A stretch of DNA of 9,949 nucleotides from an uncultured Clostridia bacterium (GTDB lineage Bacteria; Bacillota; Clostridia; Oscillospirales; CAG-272). Position numbers and translations under genes: made by a program. The notes under the pieces were generated by a model, which had not been told where the DNA came from, searched no databases, and worked only from the letters and a program-made list of their open reading frames with translations. Below, piece after piece: positions 1 through 7,302 of the stretch (positions within the stretch are counted from its first letter, which is position 1; the number at the start of each line of letters is the position of its first letter). The stretch is taken from NCBI GenBank assembly GCA_945949385.1, contig CAMFEL010000074.1:1-9949 (forward strand), given 5' to 3'.

Positions 1-9
1 CTGGGGTAG

Positions 10-1983
10 GGCGCCGGCGGGGGCGTTAGCAACATTGCCAATGCCTGCGCGGCAGGTACCATAAGCATTGCATACGCCTGCGACCTTATACGCGCCGGAA
101 AATGCGATGTGGCTCTGGCAGGCGGCTCCGACGCCTTTGCTTCCGTCCCCTACGCCGGCTTTCTTTCCCTGCACGCCCTTGCCGAAAACGGCTGTTCCCC
201 CTTTAACCGCTGTGACGGCATAACTTTGGGAGAGGGCAGCGGAGTGCTTATTGTGGAATCCTATGAGCACGCCGTAAAAAGAGGAGCAAAGATATACTGC
301 GAGGTGCTTGGCTCCGGCATCAGCAGCGATGCATATCACATCACCGCCCCCAGACCGGACGGAGAGGGACAGATAAACGCCATCCGCCGCGGACTTGAAA
401 GCTCCGGTCTCTCGGAAAAGGACATCGGCTACATAAACGCTCACGGCACGGGCACCGCCAAAAACGACGAAGCGGAGTTTCTGTCCCTGCACACTATTTT
501 CGACGGCAAAAACAGCGATCTCAGCGTAAGCTCCACCAAGGCCATGGTAGGTCACTGTCTGGGAGCCGCGGGAGCGATAGAGGCGGTATTTGCCGTAAAG
601 GCTCTGACGGAAAACACTGTCCCCCCTACCATAGGTTACAGCGACGATGAGCTTGAAAAGCTCAAAGAGCGTGCAAAAGATATTGATTTTCGCCCCAACA
701 CGGCAAAAAAGAAAGAACTGCACGCCGTTATGAGCAATTCCTTTGCTTTCGGCGGAAACAACGCCAGCATTATTTTCAGCGACGGCGCAGGCGAAGCATC
801 CGCACCCGAAAAGAAGGAAAAGGTTTATATTACAGGTCTGGGACTTGTTAGTCCCATAGGCAACAAGATCGATTGCTATATCGAAAAATACAAAAACGGC
901 CAGCGCCCCGAGGGAGTTTCCCTTACCTCCGCCGTAACAAGCGAGGATCATGCAGAGTACGGTCTGAAAATGGCGTTCTATCGCAAGCTGGACAAGTTCA
1001 GCCAGCTTCAGGCGGTGTCCGGTATGGCGGCGCTTGCCGACGGAAACCTTGAAGTTAACGGCGAAAACGCCCCCGACATCGGCATTGTGGTAGGTACCGC
1101 AACCGGCCCCCTTTCCACCATTTGCAACTTCCAGAAGGATCTGGTACGCGACGGCAATGCCGCGGGAAGCGCCTTCAGATTTCCCAACACCGTATATAAC
1201 GCCGCAGGCGGCTACCTTTCCATATGCTCCGGAATCAAGGGCTATAACGCCACCGTTACCAACGGCGCGCAGTCCGGTCTGCAGAGCATAGCCTACGGCT
1301 GTGAAATAATCCGCAGCGGTAAGAGCCGCGCCGTAGTCGCCACCGGCACCGACGAAAACAGCGATGTTATCGAGGAGCTGTACCGGGGAATCGGACTTGT
1401 ATCGGACAGCGCACACGGCGCGTATGAAAACGGAAACGGAATTGTTCTCAGCGACGGAAGTACCTCCCTGCTTATAGAAAGTGAAAGCAGCGCAAAGGAA
1501 AGAGGCGCCGCAGTTTACGCCGAGGTGGCAGGCTACGGTATGTCGCACCGTTCCGTGGCGTTCGGCTCCCTCAAAGATTCGGGAGATGCCCTTGACGAGG
1601 CTGTGGCAAACGCCTGCGCGGACGCGGGTATCGACGCAAGCGACATTGACGCAGCAGTGGGCTTCGGCAACGGCTGGGCAGAGGCTGACGGCGAGGAAAT
1701 TGCTTCCTACGCAAGAATATTCGGCAAAGCCTTTGAAAAACTGCCCGTATTTACGGTAAAGGACACCGTGGGAGAAGCGAGAGCGGCGTCCGCAGCGCTT
1801 TCCGCGGGACACGCGGCACTCCTGCTCTCCGGAAAGCTTCCCGGCGGCAGAGCTTATATGTATGACGGTGAAAAAATGAGACCCGCCGATGTGAGCGCCG
1901 ACGGATTCAAGAATATACTTGTCACCTCCTACGGCGTAGGCGGCTCCTACTGCGCGCTTATAATCAGACGGTGCGCAGACTGA
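10..1983 (+). CDS. Ketosynthase fused to chain-length-factor-like domain (5'-partial)
   Basis: Beta-ketoacyl-ACP synthase that condenses an acyl chain with malonyl-ACP; two KS-fold units lie in one chain. The first has the full triad: nucleophile Cys at nt 46-48 (NACAAGT), His of HGTGT at 442-444, and Lys (538-540) and His (553-555) of STKAMVGH. The second begins near nt 820 (KVYITGLGLVSPIGN) and aligns well (SIAYACDLIRAGK against SIAYGCEIIRSGK), but Cys is Ala (1267-1269), the HGTGT His is Phe (1663-1665) and the GH His is Glu (1774-1776); only the Lys (1759-1761) remains. This pattern is that of a chain-length factor, the non-catalytic partner of type II PKS ketosynthases; KS-CLF fusions are known in PUFA synthases (PfaC). 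The N-terminal ~150 residues of the first KS are off the left edge. An in-frame TAG at 7-9 limits the visible frame. The first possible start inside, GTG at 109, would drop the nucleophile and is unlikely. It heads the visible operon, 40 nt before fabG. Confidence 0.9.
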   Translation, partial: GAGGGVSNIANACAAGTISIAYACDLIRAGKCDVALAGGSDAFASVPYAGFLSLHALAENGCSPFNRCDGITLGEGSGVLIVESYEHAVKRGAKIYCEVLGSGISSDAYHITAPRPDGEGQINAIRRGLESSGLSEKDIGYINAHGTGTAKNDEAEFLSLHTIFDGKNSDLSVSSTKAMVGHCLGAAGAIEAVFAVKALTENTVPPTIGYSDDELEKLKERAKDIDFRPNTAKKKELHAVMSNSFAFGGNNASIIFSDGAGEASAPEKKEKVYITGLGLVSPIGNKIDCYIEKYKNGQRPEGVSLTSAVTSEDHAEYGLKMAFYRKLDKFSQLQAVSGMAALADGNLEVNGENAPDIGIVVGTATGPLSTICNFQKDLVRDGNAAGSAFRFPNTVYNAAGGYLSICSGIKGYNATVTNGAQSGLQSIAYGCEIIRSGKSRAVVATGTDENSDVIEELYRGIGLVSDSAHGAYENGNGIVLSDGSTSLLIESESSAKERGAAVYAEVAGYGMSHRSVAFGSLKDSGDALDEAVANACADAGIDASDIDAAVGFGNGWAEADGEEIASYARIFGKAFEKLPVFTVKDTVGEARAASAALSAGHAALLLSGKLPGGRAYMYDGEKMRPADVSADGFKNILVTSYGVGGSYCALIIRRCAD

Positions 1984-2023
1984 GTCTGACCGCTTGAAAA
2001 TCTGACAGAAAAGGATATAAGTC

Positions 2024-2758
2024 ATGAGTAAAATCGCAATAGTAACCGGTGCCTCCAAGGGTATAGGCAGAGCCTGCGCGCTCCGCCTTGCAAAAGACGG
2101 TATGACCGTTATCGTAAATTACAGCAGAAGCGACGAGGCGGCAAACAAGGCCGTCGAGGAAATAAAGGCTGCAGGCGGAAGCGCCGCCGCATACAAGGCT
2201 GATGTTTCCGACCCCGAGCAGGTAAAGACCATGTTCAAGGACATTGCCGACCAGTACGGCACCGTGGATGTGCTTGTAAACAATGCGGGAATCGTCAAGG
2301 ACGAATACCTGCTTATGCTCACAAGCGAAACTCTGGACAAATGCCTTGATCTTAACATCAAAGGCTATCTGTACTGCGCTCAGCAGGCGGTTCTGAAAAT
2401 GTTCCGGCAGAAATCCGGCGTTATAGTAAATATGTCCTCCGTCAGTGCGAAAATGGCGCTGGCAGGTCAGTCCGTATACTCCGCCACAAAGGGTGCGGTC
2501 AACTCTATGACACAGACTATGGCTAAGGAGCTGGCAAGATACGGCATACGCGTAAACGCGGTGGCTCCCGGCTTTGTTATGACGGAAATGGTAGATCAGC
2601 TTCCGGAGGATAAAAAGAAAGAGTATCTGAAAGCGGTTCCCATGGGGCGCTTTGCCGATGTCAGCGAGGTCGCAGACCTGGTGTCCTTCCTTTGCAGCGA
2701 CGAAAGCAAATACATCACCGGTCAGTCCATAGTGCTTGACGGAGGACTCAGCTTATGA
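2024..2758 (+). CDS. fabG: 3-oxoacyl-ACP reductase FabG
   Basis: NADPH-dependent reduction of 3-oxoacyl-ACP to 3-hydroxyacyl-ACP, the second step of the elongation cycle; cytosolic short-chain dehydrogenase. The 244-aa length is typical of FabG. The cofactor loop TGASKGIG is at residues 8-15, NNAG at 87-89 region (VDVLVNNAG), the catalytic Asn at 111, and Ser139, Tyr152 and Lys156 form the active site (NMSSV...YSATK). The PGF segment at 182-184 and the C-terminal ITGQSIVLDGG are standard family features. ATG at 2024 is preceded by AAGGA at 2011-2015. Its stop codon overlaps the start of the next gene by 4 nt (ATGA), so the two are probably translationally coupled. FabG cannot be told apart from polyketide ketoreductases by sequence alone, so the substrate depends on the neighbouring KS-CLF. 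Confidence 0.95.
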   Translation: MSKIAIVTGASKGIGRACALRLAKDGMTVIVNYSRSDEAANKAVEEIKAAGGSAAAYKADVSDPEQVKTMFKDIADQYGTVDVLVNNAGIVKDEYLLMLTSETLDKCLDLNIKGYLYCAQQAVLKMFRQKSGVIVNMSSVSAKMALAGQSVYSATKGAVNSMTQTMAKELARYGIRVNAVAPGFVMTEMVDQLPEDKKKEYLKAVPMGRFADVSEVADLVSFLCSDESKYITGQSIVLDGGLSL

Positions 2759-3198
2759 TGAACATATTCGAGGTAAACAAAAGGCTGAAGCAAAGACCCC
2801 CTTTCCAGATGATAGAAAAGGTCACGGAGCTTGTTCCGGGCGAGAGCGCCGTGGGTATTAAAAATGTCAGCATCAACGAGCCTTATTTTGCCGGCCATTT
2901 TCCCGGCACACCCATAATGCCCGGTGTGCTTATTATCGAAAGCTGCGCTCAGCTCTGCTCTCTTGTCATAGAGGGCGACGGCACCGACGACAGTCTTCTG
3001 TATGTCTTGCTTAAAGTGGACAAGTTCAAGTTCGTAAAGCCCGTGCTCCCCGGCGACACCCTGACCCTTAAGGTCACAAAGACCCAGAGCGGCGGCACAC
3101 TGACATACTTTGACGCGGTGGCAGAGGTGGACGGACAGGTAAGGGCAAAAGGCTCCATGGTCTTTACCGCCATACCGAAAGAAAGCCTTGACGGCTGA
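2755..3198 (+). CDS. fabZ: 3-hydroxyacyl-ACP dehydratase FabZ
   Basis: Hot-dog fold dehydratase that converts 3-hydroxyacyl-ACP to trans-2-enoyl-ACP. The core motif runs GESAVGIKNVSINEPYFAGHFPG, with catalytic His48 in AGHFPG and catalytic Glu62 in LIIESCAQ, following IMPGVL. At 147 aa it has normal FabZ length. The usual LPHR near the N-terminus is LKQR here (residues 11-14), a departure outside the catalytic pair. The start is ATG at 2755 or the adjacent ATG at 2758; the first gives a 4-nt ATGA overlap with fabG and is preferred. No enoyl reductase is seen in the window, so whether the double bond made here is removed depends on genes not visible. Confidence 0.95.
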   Translation: MMNIFEVNKRLKQRPPFQMIEKVTELVPGESAVGIKNVSINEPYFAGHFPGTPIMPGVLIIESCAQLCSLVIEGDGTDDSLLYVLLKVDKFKFVKPVLPGDTLTLKVTKTQSGGTLTYFDAVAEVDGQVRAKGSMVFTAIPKESLDG

Positions 3199-3236
3199 CG
3201 GCAAAACCTATTTTCATTCAAGAAAGGCAAAAGCAT

Positions 3237-4163
3237 ATGTCAAAAACAGCGCTTCTTTTCGCAGGTCAGGGCGCCCAGACGGTGGGCATGGGAAAAGATC
3301 TGTACGATACAAACGACGCGGCACGCGCCGTATTCCAACTGGGCGAAAGCATCCGCCCCGGCACGCTGAAAACCTGCTTCGAGGGTCCCGGAGATGTCCT
3401 CACCCTTACGGAAAACACACAGCCCTGTCTGTTCCTGACCGACCTTGCCTGTGCGAGAGCGCTTGAAGCCGCAGGGCTCAGCGCCGACGCTGCTGCAGGC
3501 TTCTCTCTGGGCGAGATACCCGCTCTTGCATACGCCAAAGTACTGAGCGACACTGACGCCTTTCGGCTTGTCGTCACAAGAGGAGAGGCGATGTCGGAGT
3601 GCGCAAAAGCGCATCCCGGCTCCATGGCAGCGGTGCTGAAGCTTGACAACTGCGCGGTTGAGGAAGTATGCGGGCATTTTGACAATGTATACCCCGTCAA
3701 CTACAACTGCCCCGGACAGCTTGCCTGTGCGGGAGCGGCAGATGAGATCGACGCTTTCTGCGACGAGATAAAAAAACTGGGCGGCAGGGCAGTAAAGCTT
3801 GCGGTAAGCGGCGCTTTCCACACCCCCTTTATGCGCCCGGCTACCGAGGCACTTGAAAAAACTCTTGCGGGGATGACCCTGTCGTCTCCCTCAGTCCCCA
3901 TATATTCAAACACCACCGGAGAGCCCTATCCCGAAAGCGCGTCTGATATCGCAAAAACCGTGGCGGGACAGGCTTCAAACAGCGTGCGCTGGGAGAGTAT
4001 CGTTAGAAATATGTACGCCGCAGGAGTTGATACTTTTATAGAGGTGGGCGCAGGCTCCACCCTTTCCGGTCTTGTGAAAAGAATACTGCCGGAGGATGTG
4101 AAAATTTTAAGAGTCGGCGACGCGGCAAGCCTTGAAGATACAATTCGGGCGCTGGGGCTGTGA
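3237..4163 (+). CDS. fabD: Malonyl-CoA:ACP transacylase FabD
   Basis: Moves malonyl from CoA to ACP, supplying the extender unit for the ketosynthase. The 308-aa chain has FAGQGAQ at residues 8-14 (oxyanion-hole Gln11), the nucleophile Ser90 in GFSLGE, Arg115 in TRGEAM (binds the malonyl carboxylate, so a malonyl rather than acetyl transferase), and catalytic His195 in SGAFHTPFM. VNYNCPGQLACAG (154-166) and the C-terminal FIEVGAGSTLSGL (267-279) are also family motifs. The residue before the nucleophile is Phe in place of the usual His of GHSxGE. ATG at 3237 follows AGAAAGG at 3221-3227; the 38-nt gap after fabZ is the second largest in the operon. Confidence 0.95.
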   Translation: MSKTALLFAGQGAQTVGMGKDLYDTNDAARAVFQLGESIRPGTLKTCFEGPGDVLTLTENTQPCLFLTDLACARALEAAGLSADAAAGFSLGEIPALAYAKVLSDTDAFRLVVTRGEAMSECAKAHPGSMAAVLKLDNCAVEEVCGHFDNVYPVNYNCPGQLACAGAADEIDAFCDEIKKLGGRAVKLAVSGAFHTPFMRPATEALEKTLAGMTLSSPSVPIYSNTTGEPYPESASDIAKTVAGQASNSVRWESIVRNMYAAGVDTFIEVGAGSTLSGLVKRILPEDVKILRVGDAASLEDTIRALGL

Positions 4164-4181
4164 CGGAGGAAAAATCAGAAT

Positions 4182-4988
4182 ATGAGCGAAAAATACACCC
4201 TCCCCGAAACTGTTACCTGTGAAAAGTGCAAAGGACAGGTTTCGGGCAAGGATATGGCAGAGAATATGTATATCTGCCCTCTGTGCGGCAAGTACAACAA
4301 GCTGCCCGCAAGACAGAGAATTGCGTCCGTTACCGACTCCGAAAGCTTCAAAGAATTCTGGAGCGGCGCCTCTACCGACGACCCTCTCCGCTTTCCCGGC
4401 TACGGCGAAAAGCTTGACAAATCAAAGAAAGCCAGCGGAGAAAATGAAGGCGTTGTGTGCGGTACGGCAAAAATCGGCGGAAACACTTGCTGCATATTTG
4501 TCATGGAGCCGAAATTCATGATGGGCTCCATGGGCAGCGTTGTGGGCGACAAGCTGGCGGCTTTGTTTGAGTACGCCACACGCCGCCGTCTGCCCGTTGT
4601 GGGATATGCCGCATCGGGAGGCGCAAGAATGCAGGAGGGCATGGTCTCTCTTATGCAGATGGCAAAGGTATCGGGAGCGGTAAAGCTGCACAGCGACGCG
4701 GGACTTTTTTACACCGTATGCCTGACTGACCCCACCACGGGCGGAGTCACCGCCAGCTTTGCAATGCTTGGGGATATGATAATCGCGGAGCCCGAGGCTC
4801 TTATCGGCTTTGCGGGCAAGCGCGTGATTGAGCAGGTAACGGGAGAAAAGCTTCCCGAGGGGTTCCAGAGCGCGGAATTTAAGCTTGAAAACGGCTTTCT
4901 TGACGCCATCGTAAAGCGGGAAGACCAAAGAAAATTCATGTCCGATATGCTGAGCCTTCACAGCGCGGCGCAAAGACGGCGCAGATAA
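4182..4988 (+). CDS. accD: Acetyl-CoA carboxylase carboxyltransferase beta subunit AccD
   Basis: Beta half of the carboxyltransferase that, with AccA, moves CO2 from carboxybiotin (on AccB) to acetyl-CoA, giving malonyl-CoA. An N-terminal four-cysteine zinc ribbon is visible at Cys13/Cys16 and Cys32/Cys35. The crotonase-fold body follows, with KFMMGSMGSVVGDK (111-124), ASGGARMQEG (144-153), DPTTGGVTASFAMLGD (183-198) and GFAGKRVIEQ (209-218). At 268 aa it is slightly shorter than the usual 280-300. ATG at 4182 is 11 nt after GGAGGA (4165-4170), the strongest ribosome site in the operon, and lies 18 nt after fabD. Placement directly before accA is the common Firmicutes order, though accB and accC, often just upstream of accD in clostridial fab operons, are absent here. 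Confidence 0.95.
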   Translation: MSEKYTLPETVTCEKCKGQVSGKDMAENMYICPLCGKYNKLPARQRIASVTDSESFKEFWSGASTDDPLRFPGYGEKLDKSKKASGENEGVVCGTAKIGGNTCCIFVMEPKFMMGSMGSVVGDKLAALFEYATRRRLPVVGYAASGGARMQEGMVSLMQMAKVSGAVKLHSDAGLFYTVCLTDPTTGGVTASFAMLGDMIIAEPEALIGFAGKRVIEQVTGEKLPEGFQSAEFKLENGFLDAIVKREDQRKFMSDMLSLHSAAQRRRR

Positions 4989-5015
4989 AGCACCCCCGGA
5001 AAGGAAAAGCGAAAA

Positions 5016-5828
5016 ATGGACGCTTACGAAAAAATCAAATGCTCCCGAAAAGCGGGGCGCCCCACCTCAAAGGACTATATAGACGCAATATTCACCAACT
5101 TTACGGAGCTTCACGGCGACCGCAGATTCGGAGACGATCACGCTATATTGGGCGGCGTGGCATGGCTTCGTGATATGCCCGTTACGGTCATCGGAATTGA
5201 AAAAGGTCATTCCCTTAACGAAAGAATGTACAGAAACTTCGGCTGTGTGCTGCCCGAGGGATACAGAAAAGCCCTGCGGCTTATGAAAGAAGCGGAAAAA
5301 TTCCGCCGCCCCGTAGTCTGCTTTGTGGACACTCAGGGCGCAAGCTGCGGTCACGATGCGGAAAAGCGGGGAGAAGGTCAGTCAATTGCCGAAAACCTTT
5401 ACGAGCTTATGACGCTTAAAACCCCTATCGTCACCGTTATGGCAGGCGAGGGAGGCAGCGGCGGCGCACTGGCTCTGGCAATAGCAGACCGGGTGTGGAT
5501 GCTTGAAAACGCCTATTACAGCGTAATATCCCCCGAATCCTGTGCCAGCATTCTGTTCAAAGACCCCTCCCGCGTGTCGGAGGCTGCGGAAAATCTGCAC
5601 CTGTTTGCAGACGATCTGAAAGAACTGGGAATAGTGGAAAAAGTGGTTGCCGAGGCGGCAGAATTCACACCGGAGCAGACCAAAAAAATGACGGAGGGTA
5701 TGGCGGCAGAGCTTTACCTCACGCTTAAAAAGCTATTGAAAAAGTCCCCCGCAAAGCTTACGGCGGACAGGTACGAAAAGTACCGCAAGATCGGCAGATA
5801 TGAGGAGATCGGTATAAAAAATGTATAA
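5016..5828 (+). CDS. accA: Acetyl-CoA carboxylase carboxyltransferase alpha subunit AccA
   Basis: Alpha half of the acetyl-CoA carboxylase carboxyltransferase, acting with AccD. Recognisable blocks are RPTSKDYIDAIF (15-26), ELHGDRRFGDDHAILGG (31-47), RNFGCVLPEGYRKALRLM (73-90), FVDTQGASCG (103-112), GEGGSGGALAL (144-154) and VISPESCASILFKD (170-183). At 270 aa it is shorter than the roughly 310-320 of E. coli AccA because it lacks most of the N-terminal helical region, as many clostridial AccA proteins do. The block usually read as DTPGAYxG is DTQGASCG, a mild departure. ATG at 5016 follows GGAAAGGA (4998-5005). The last 8 nt overlap the next gene, which indicates coupled translation. Confidence 0.93.
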   Translation: MDAYEKIKCSRKAGRPTSKDYIDAIFTNFTELHGDRRFGDDHAILGGVAWLRDMPVTVIGIEKGHSLNERMYRNFGCVLPEGYRKALRLMKEAEKFRRPVVCFVDTQGASCGHDAEKRGEGQSIAENLYELMTLKTPIVTVMAGEGGSGGALALAIADRVWMLENAYYSVISPESCASILFKDPSRVSEAAENLHLFADDLKELGIVEKVVAEAAEFTPEQTKKMTEGMAAELYLTLKKLLKKSPAKLTADRYEKYRKIGRYEEIGIKNV

Positions 5829-6549
5829 GATTCTTTTGCTGAACGGCAGCCCCCGAAAGGAAAAAAGCTGTACCCTGAGGGTCGCCAGAAAATTTGCCGA
5901 GGGCATAAAAGATAGTCGGGAGTGCAGTATAGAGGAAATTTGTCTTGCCGACTGCCGCATTAAACAGTGCATGGGCTGTCTCAGCTGCTGGGGAAGAACG
6001 GCGGGCGAGTGCTTTATCAAGGATGACGACATTCCCATGCTGAAGCAGAAAATAATGGACGCCGATTTAATAATCGAAGCCTTCCCCCTTTACTTTTTCG
6101 GTATGCCCGGCACAGTCAAGGTCTTTACCGACAGAATGCTGAGCATAATGAACACCTACGAGGGTCAGCTTCCCGTGGAGGGCACTCCCTTTCACGGCTT
6201 CCGCTACGATATGAGCGGAAAGCGCTTTGCGATAGTATCCACCTGCGGCTACGCTCAGACCGATCTTATATACGATTCTCTGCTATCTCAGCTTGACTGC
6301 ATTTGCGGCAAGGAAAACTACTACGCCCTTTTGTGCCCCCAGGGTAAGCTTCTGTCCATCCCCGAGTTGTGGGAGCGAATGGAAACCTACCTTGAAAAAT
6401 ACAAGGCGGCGGGAGCGGAACTTGCAACAACGGGAGAGCTCAGCGACGAAACGATTAAAAATCTGAGAGTCGCTCCTCTGGACGAGAGAAAATTCAAAAT
6501 ACTCCTTGAAATGTTCTGGAGAAACGAAAAGAGCGGCAAAAATGTATGA
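5821..6549 (+). CDS. Isf-like NAD(P)H-dependent flavoprotein with Cys4 motif
   Basis: A flavodoxin-fold oxidoreductase of the NADPH-dependent FMN reductase / iron-sulfur flavoprotein group. The phosphate-binding loop LLNGSPRKEKS (6-16) marks the FMN site, and FPLYFFGMPGTVKVFTDR (88-105) is the second family block. Cys50, Cys53, Cys56 and Cys64 follow the compact spacing CX2CX2CX7C, which fits the CX2CX2CX4-7C motif that binds a 4Fe-4S cluster in Methanosarcina Isf. It therefore probably passes electrons between a nicotinamide or ferredoxin donor and an unknown acceptor. ATG at 5821 overlaps accA by 8 nt, with GAGGAG at 5802-5807. Its place between accA and a thioesterase suggests a redox step in the same pathway, but it is not a known enoyl reductase (FabI, FabK, FabL or FabV), and its substrate cannot be read from the sequence. 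Family call is firm; cluster binding and role are inferred. Confidence 0.82.
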   Translation: MYKILLLNGSPRKEKSCTLRVARKFAEGIKDSRECSIEEICLADCRIKQCMGCLSCWGRTAGECFIKDDDIPMLKQKIMDADLIIEAFPLYFFGMPGTVKVFTDRMLSIMNTYEGQLPVEGTPFHGFRYDMSGKRFAIVSTCGYAQTDLIYDSLLSQLDCICGKENYYALLCPQGKLLSIPELWERMETYLEKYKAAGAELATTGELSDETIKNLRVAPLDERKFKILLEMFWRNEKSGKNV

Positions 6550-7243
6550 TACAAGCGTAAGAATCCGGTACAGCGAGGCTGATTCCGACGGAAAGCTTTC
6601 CATGCGCGGACTGCTCCGTCTGTTTCAGGACTGCGGCTATTTTCACGCCGCCGACCGCGGTCTGGGTGAGGAATACACAAAGAAAACAGGCTGCACATGG
6701 TATCTGCTCTCATGGTACATACACGCCGATAAAATGCCGCGTATATGCGACAGAGTCACCCTTTCAACGGGGATATACTATACGGCGGGTTCCATCAGCA
6801 AAAAGTCTCTGTTTATGTACTCCGAGTCCGGCGAGCTGCTTGCGGCGGGAGATACACTGTGGGTGTATATGGATGTGGCAAAACAGCAGCCGGCAGAAAC
6901 CCCGTCCGGTCTCTGGAACAAGTGCGACGCCGCAGAAAGAGCCCCTTTGCCCGCGGTTTCGCGCCGCATATCAATCCCTGCTTATACGGAGTCCCTCTCC
7001 CCGCGCACGGTGGACAAAGAGCTTACGGACACCAATGGGCACGCCAATAATGTAAAGCTTACGGAGCTTGCCATGTCATATGCAAAAAACTCGGGTGAGT
7101 GCAGAACTCTGCGGGCGGAATTCCGCTCTCAGGCTCCGGCTGACAGCGACCTTTATCCGAAAGTTTGCTTTGAAGCCGGGAAAAACACCGTGGTTTTTGC
7201 AAACGGCGGCGGAGATGTTCTGTCTGTATACGAATTTGAATAA
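6542..7243 (+). CDS. Acyl-ACP thioesterase (FatA/FatB family)
   Basis: Hydrolyses acyl-ACP to free acid and ACP, ending chain growth. The protein is a double hot-dog of 233 aa. The first half opens with VRIRYSEADSDGKLSMRGLL. The second half carries DTNGHANN with Asp163, Asn165 and His167, matching the DxNxHxNN active-site motif of plant and bacterial FatA/FatB thioesterases. The ATG at 6542 gives an 8-nt overlap with the preceding gene (ATGTATGA), the same junction style as accA to the flavoprotein; a longer reading from TTG at 6506 is possible but adds a 12-residue tail unlike the family start. The ribosome site is weak, which fits translational coupling. It is the last gene of the operon, 21 nt before a terminator. 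Bacteria normally pass acyl-ACP directly to lipid synthesis, so a thioesterase inside a fab operon points to release of a free acyl product. Chain length preference is not readable. Confidence 0.87.
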   Translation: MYDTSVRIRYSEADSDGKLSMRGLLRLFQDCGYFHAADRGLGEEYTKKTGCTWYLLSWYIHADKMPRICDRVTLSTGIYYTAGSISKKSLFMYSESGELLAAGDTLWVYMDVAKQQPAETPSGLWNKCDAAERAPLPAVSRRISIPAYTESLSPRTVDKELTDTNGHANNVKLTELAMSYAKNSGECRTLRAEFRSQAPADSDLYPKVCFEAGKNTVVFANGGGDVLSVYEFE

Positions 7244-7264
7244 AGCATACAAGGTTTTATGATT

Positions 7265-7290
7265 AGCGCCGCCCGAAGGGCGGCGTTTTT
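7265..7290 (+). terminator. Terminator of the fatty-acid operon
   Basis: The stem CGCCGCCC (7267-7274) pairs with GGGCGGCG (7278-7285) around a GAA loop and is followed by five T (7286-7290). Base pairs A-T and G-T can extend the foot. It begins 21 nt after the thioesterase stop, so it closes the operon before the next promoter. Confidence 0.93.
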
Positions 7291-7302
7291 GCTCCGCCGC
7301 TG

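Noticed and set aside
2722..3204. Long minus-strand frames opposite fabZ, fabD, accD and accA (for example 3240-3821 and 4422-4973)
   Set aside because: They are shadows of well-supported plus-strand genes, without family motifs or ribosome sites.
5821..6549. Enoyl-ACP reductase of the operon
   Set aside because: The protein is a flavodoxin-fold Isf-type protein, not the TIM-barrel FabK or the short-chain dehydrogenase FabI/FabL/FabV fold.
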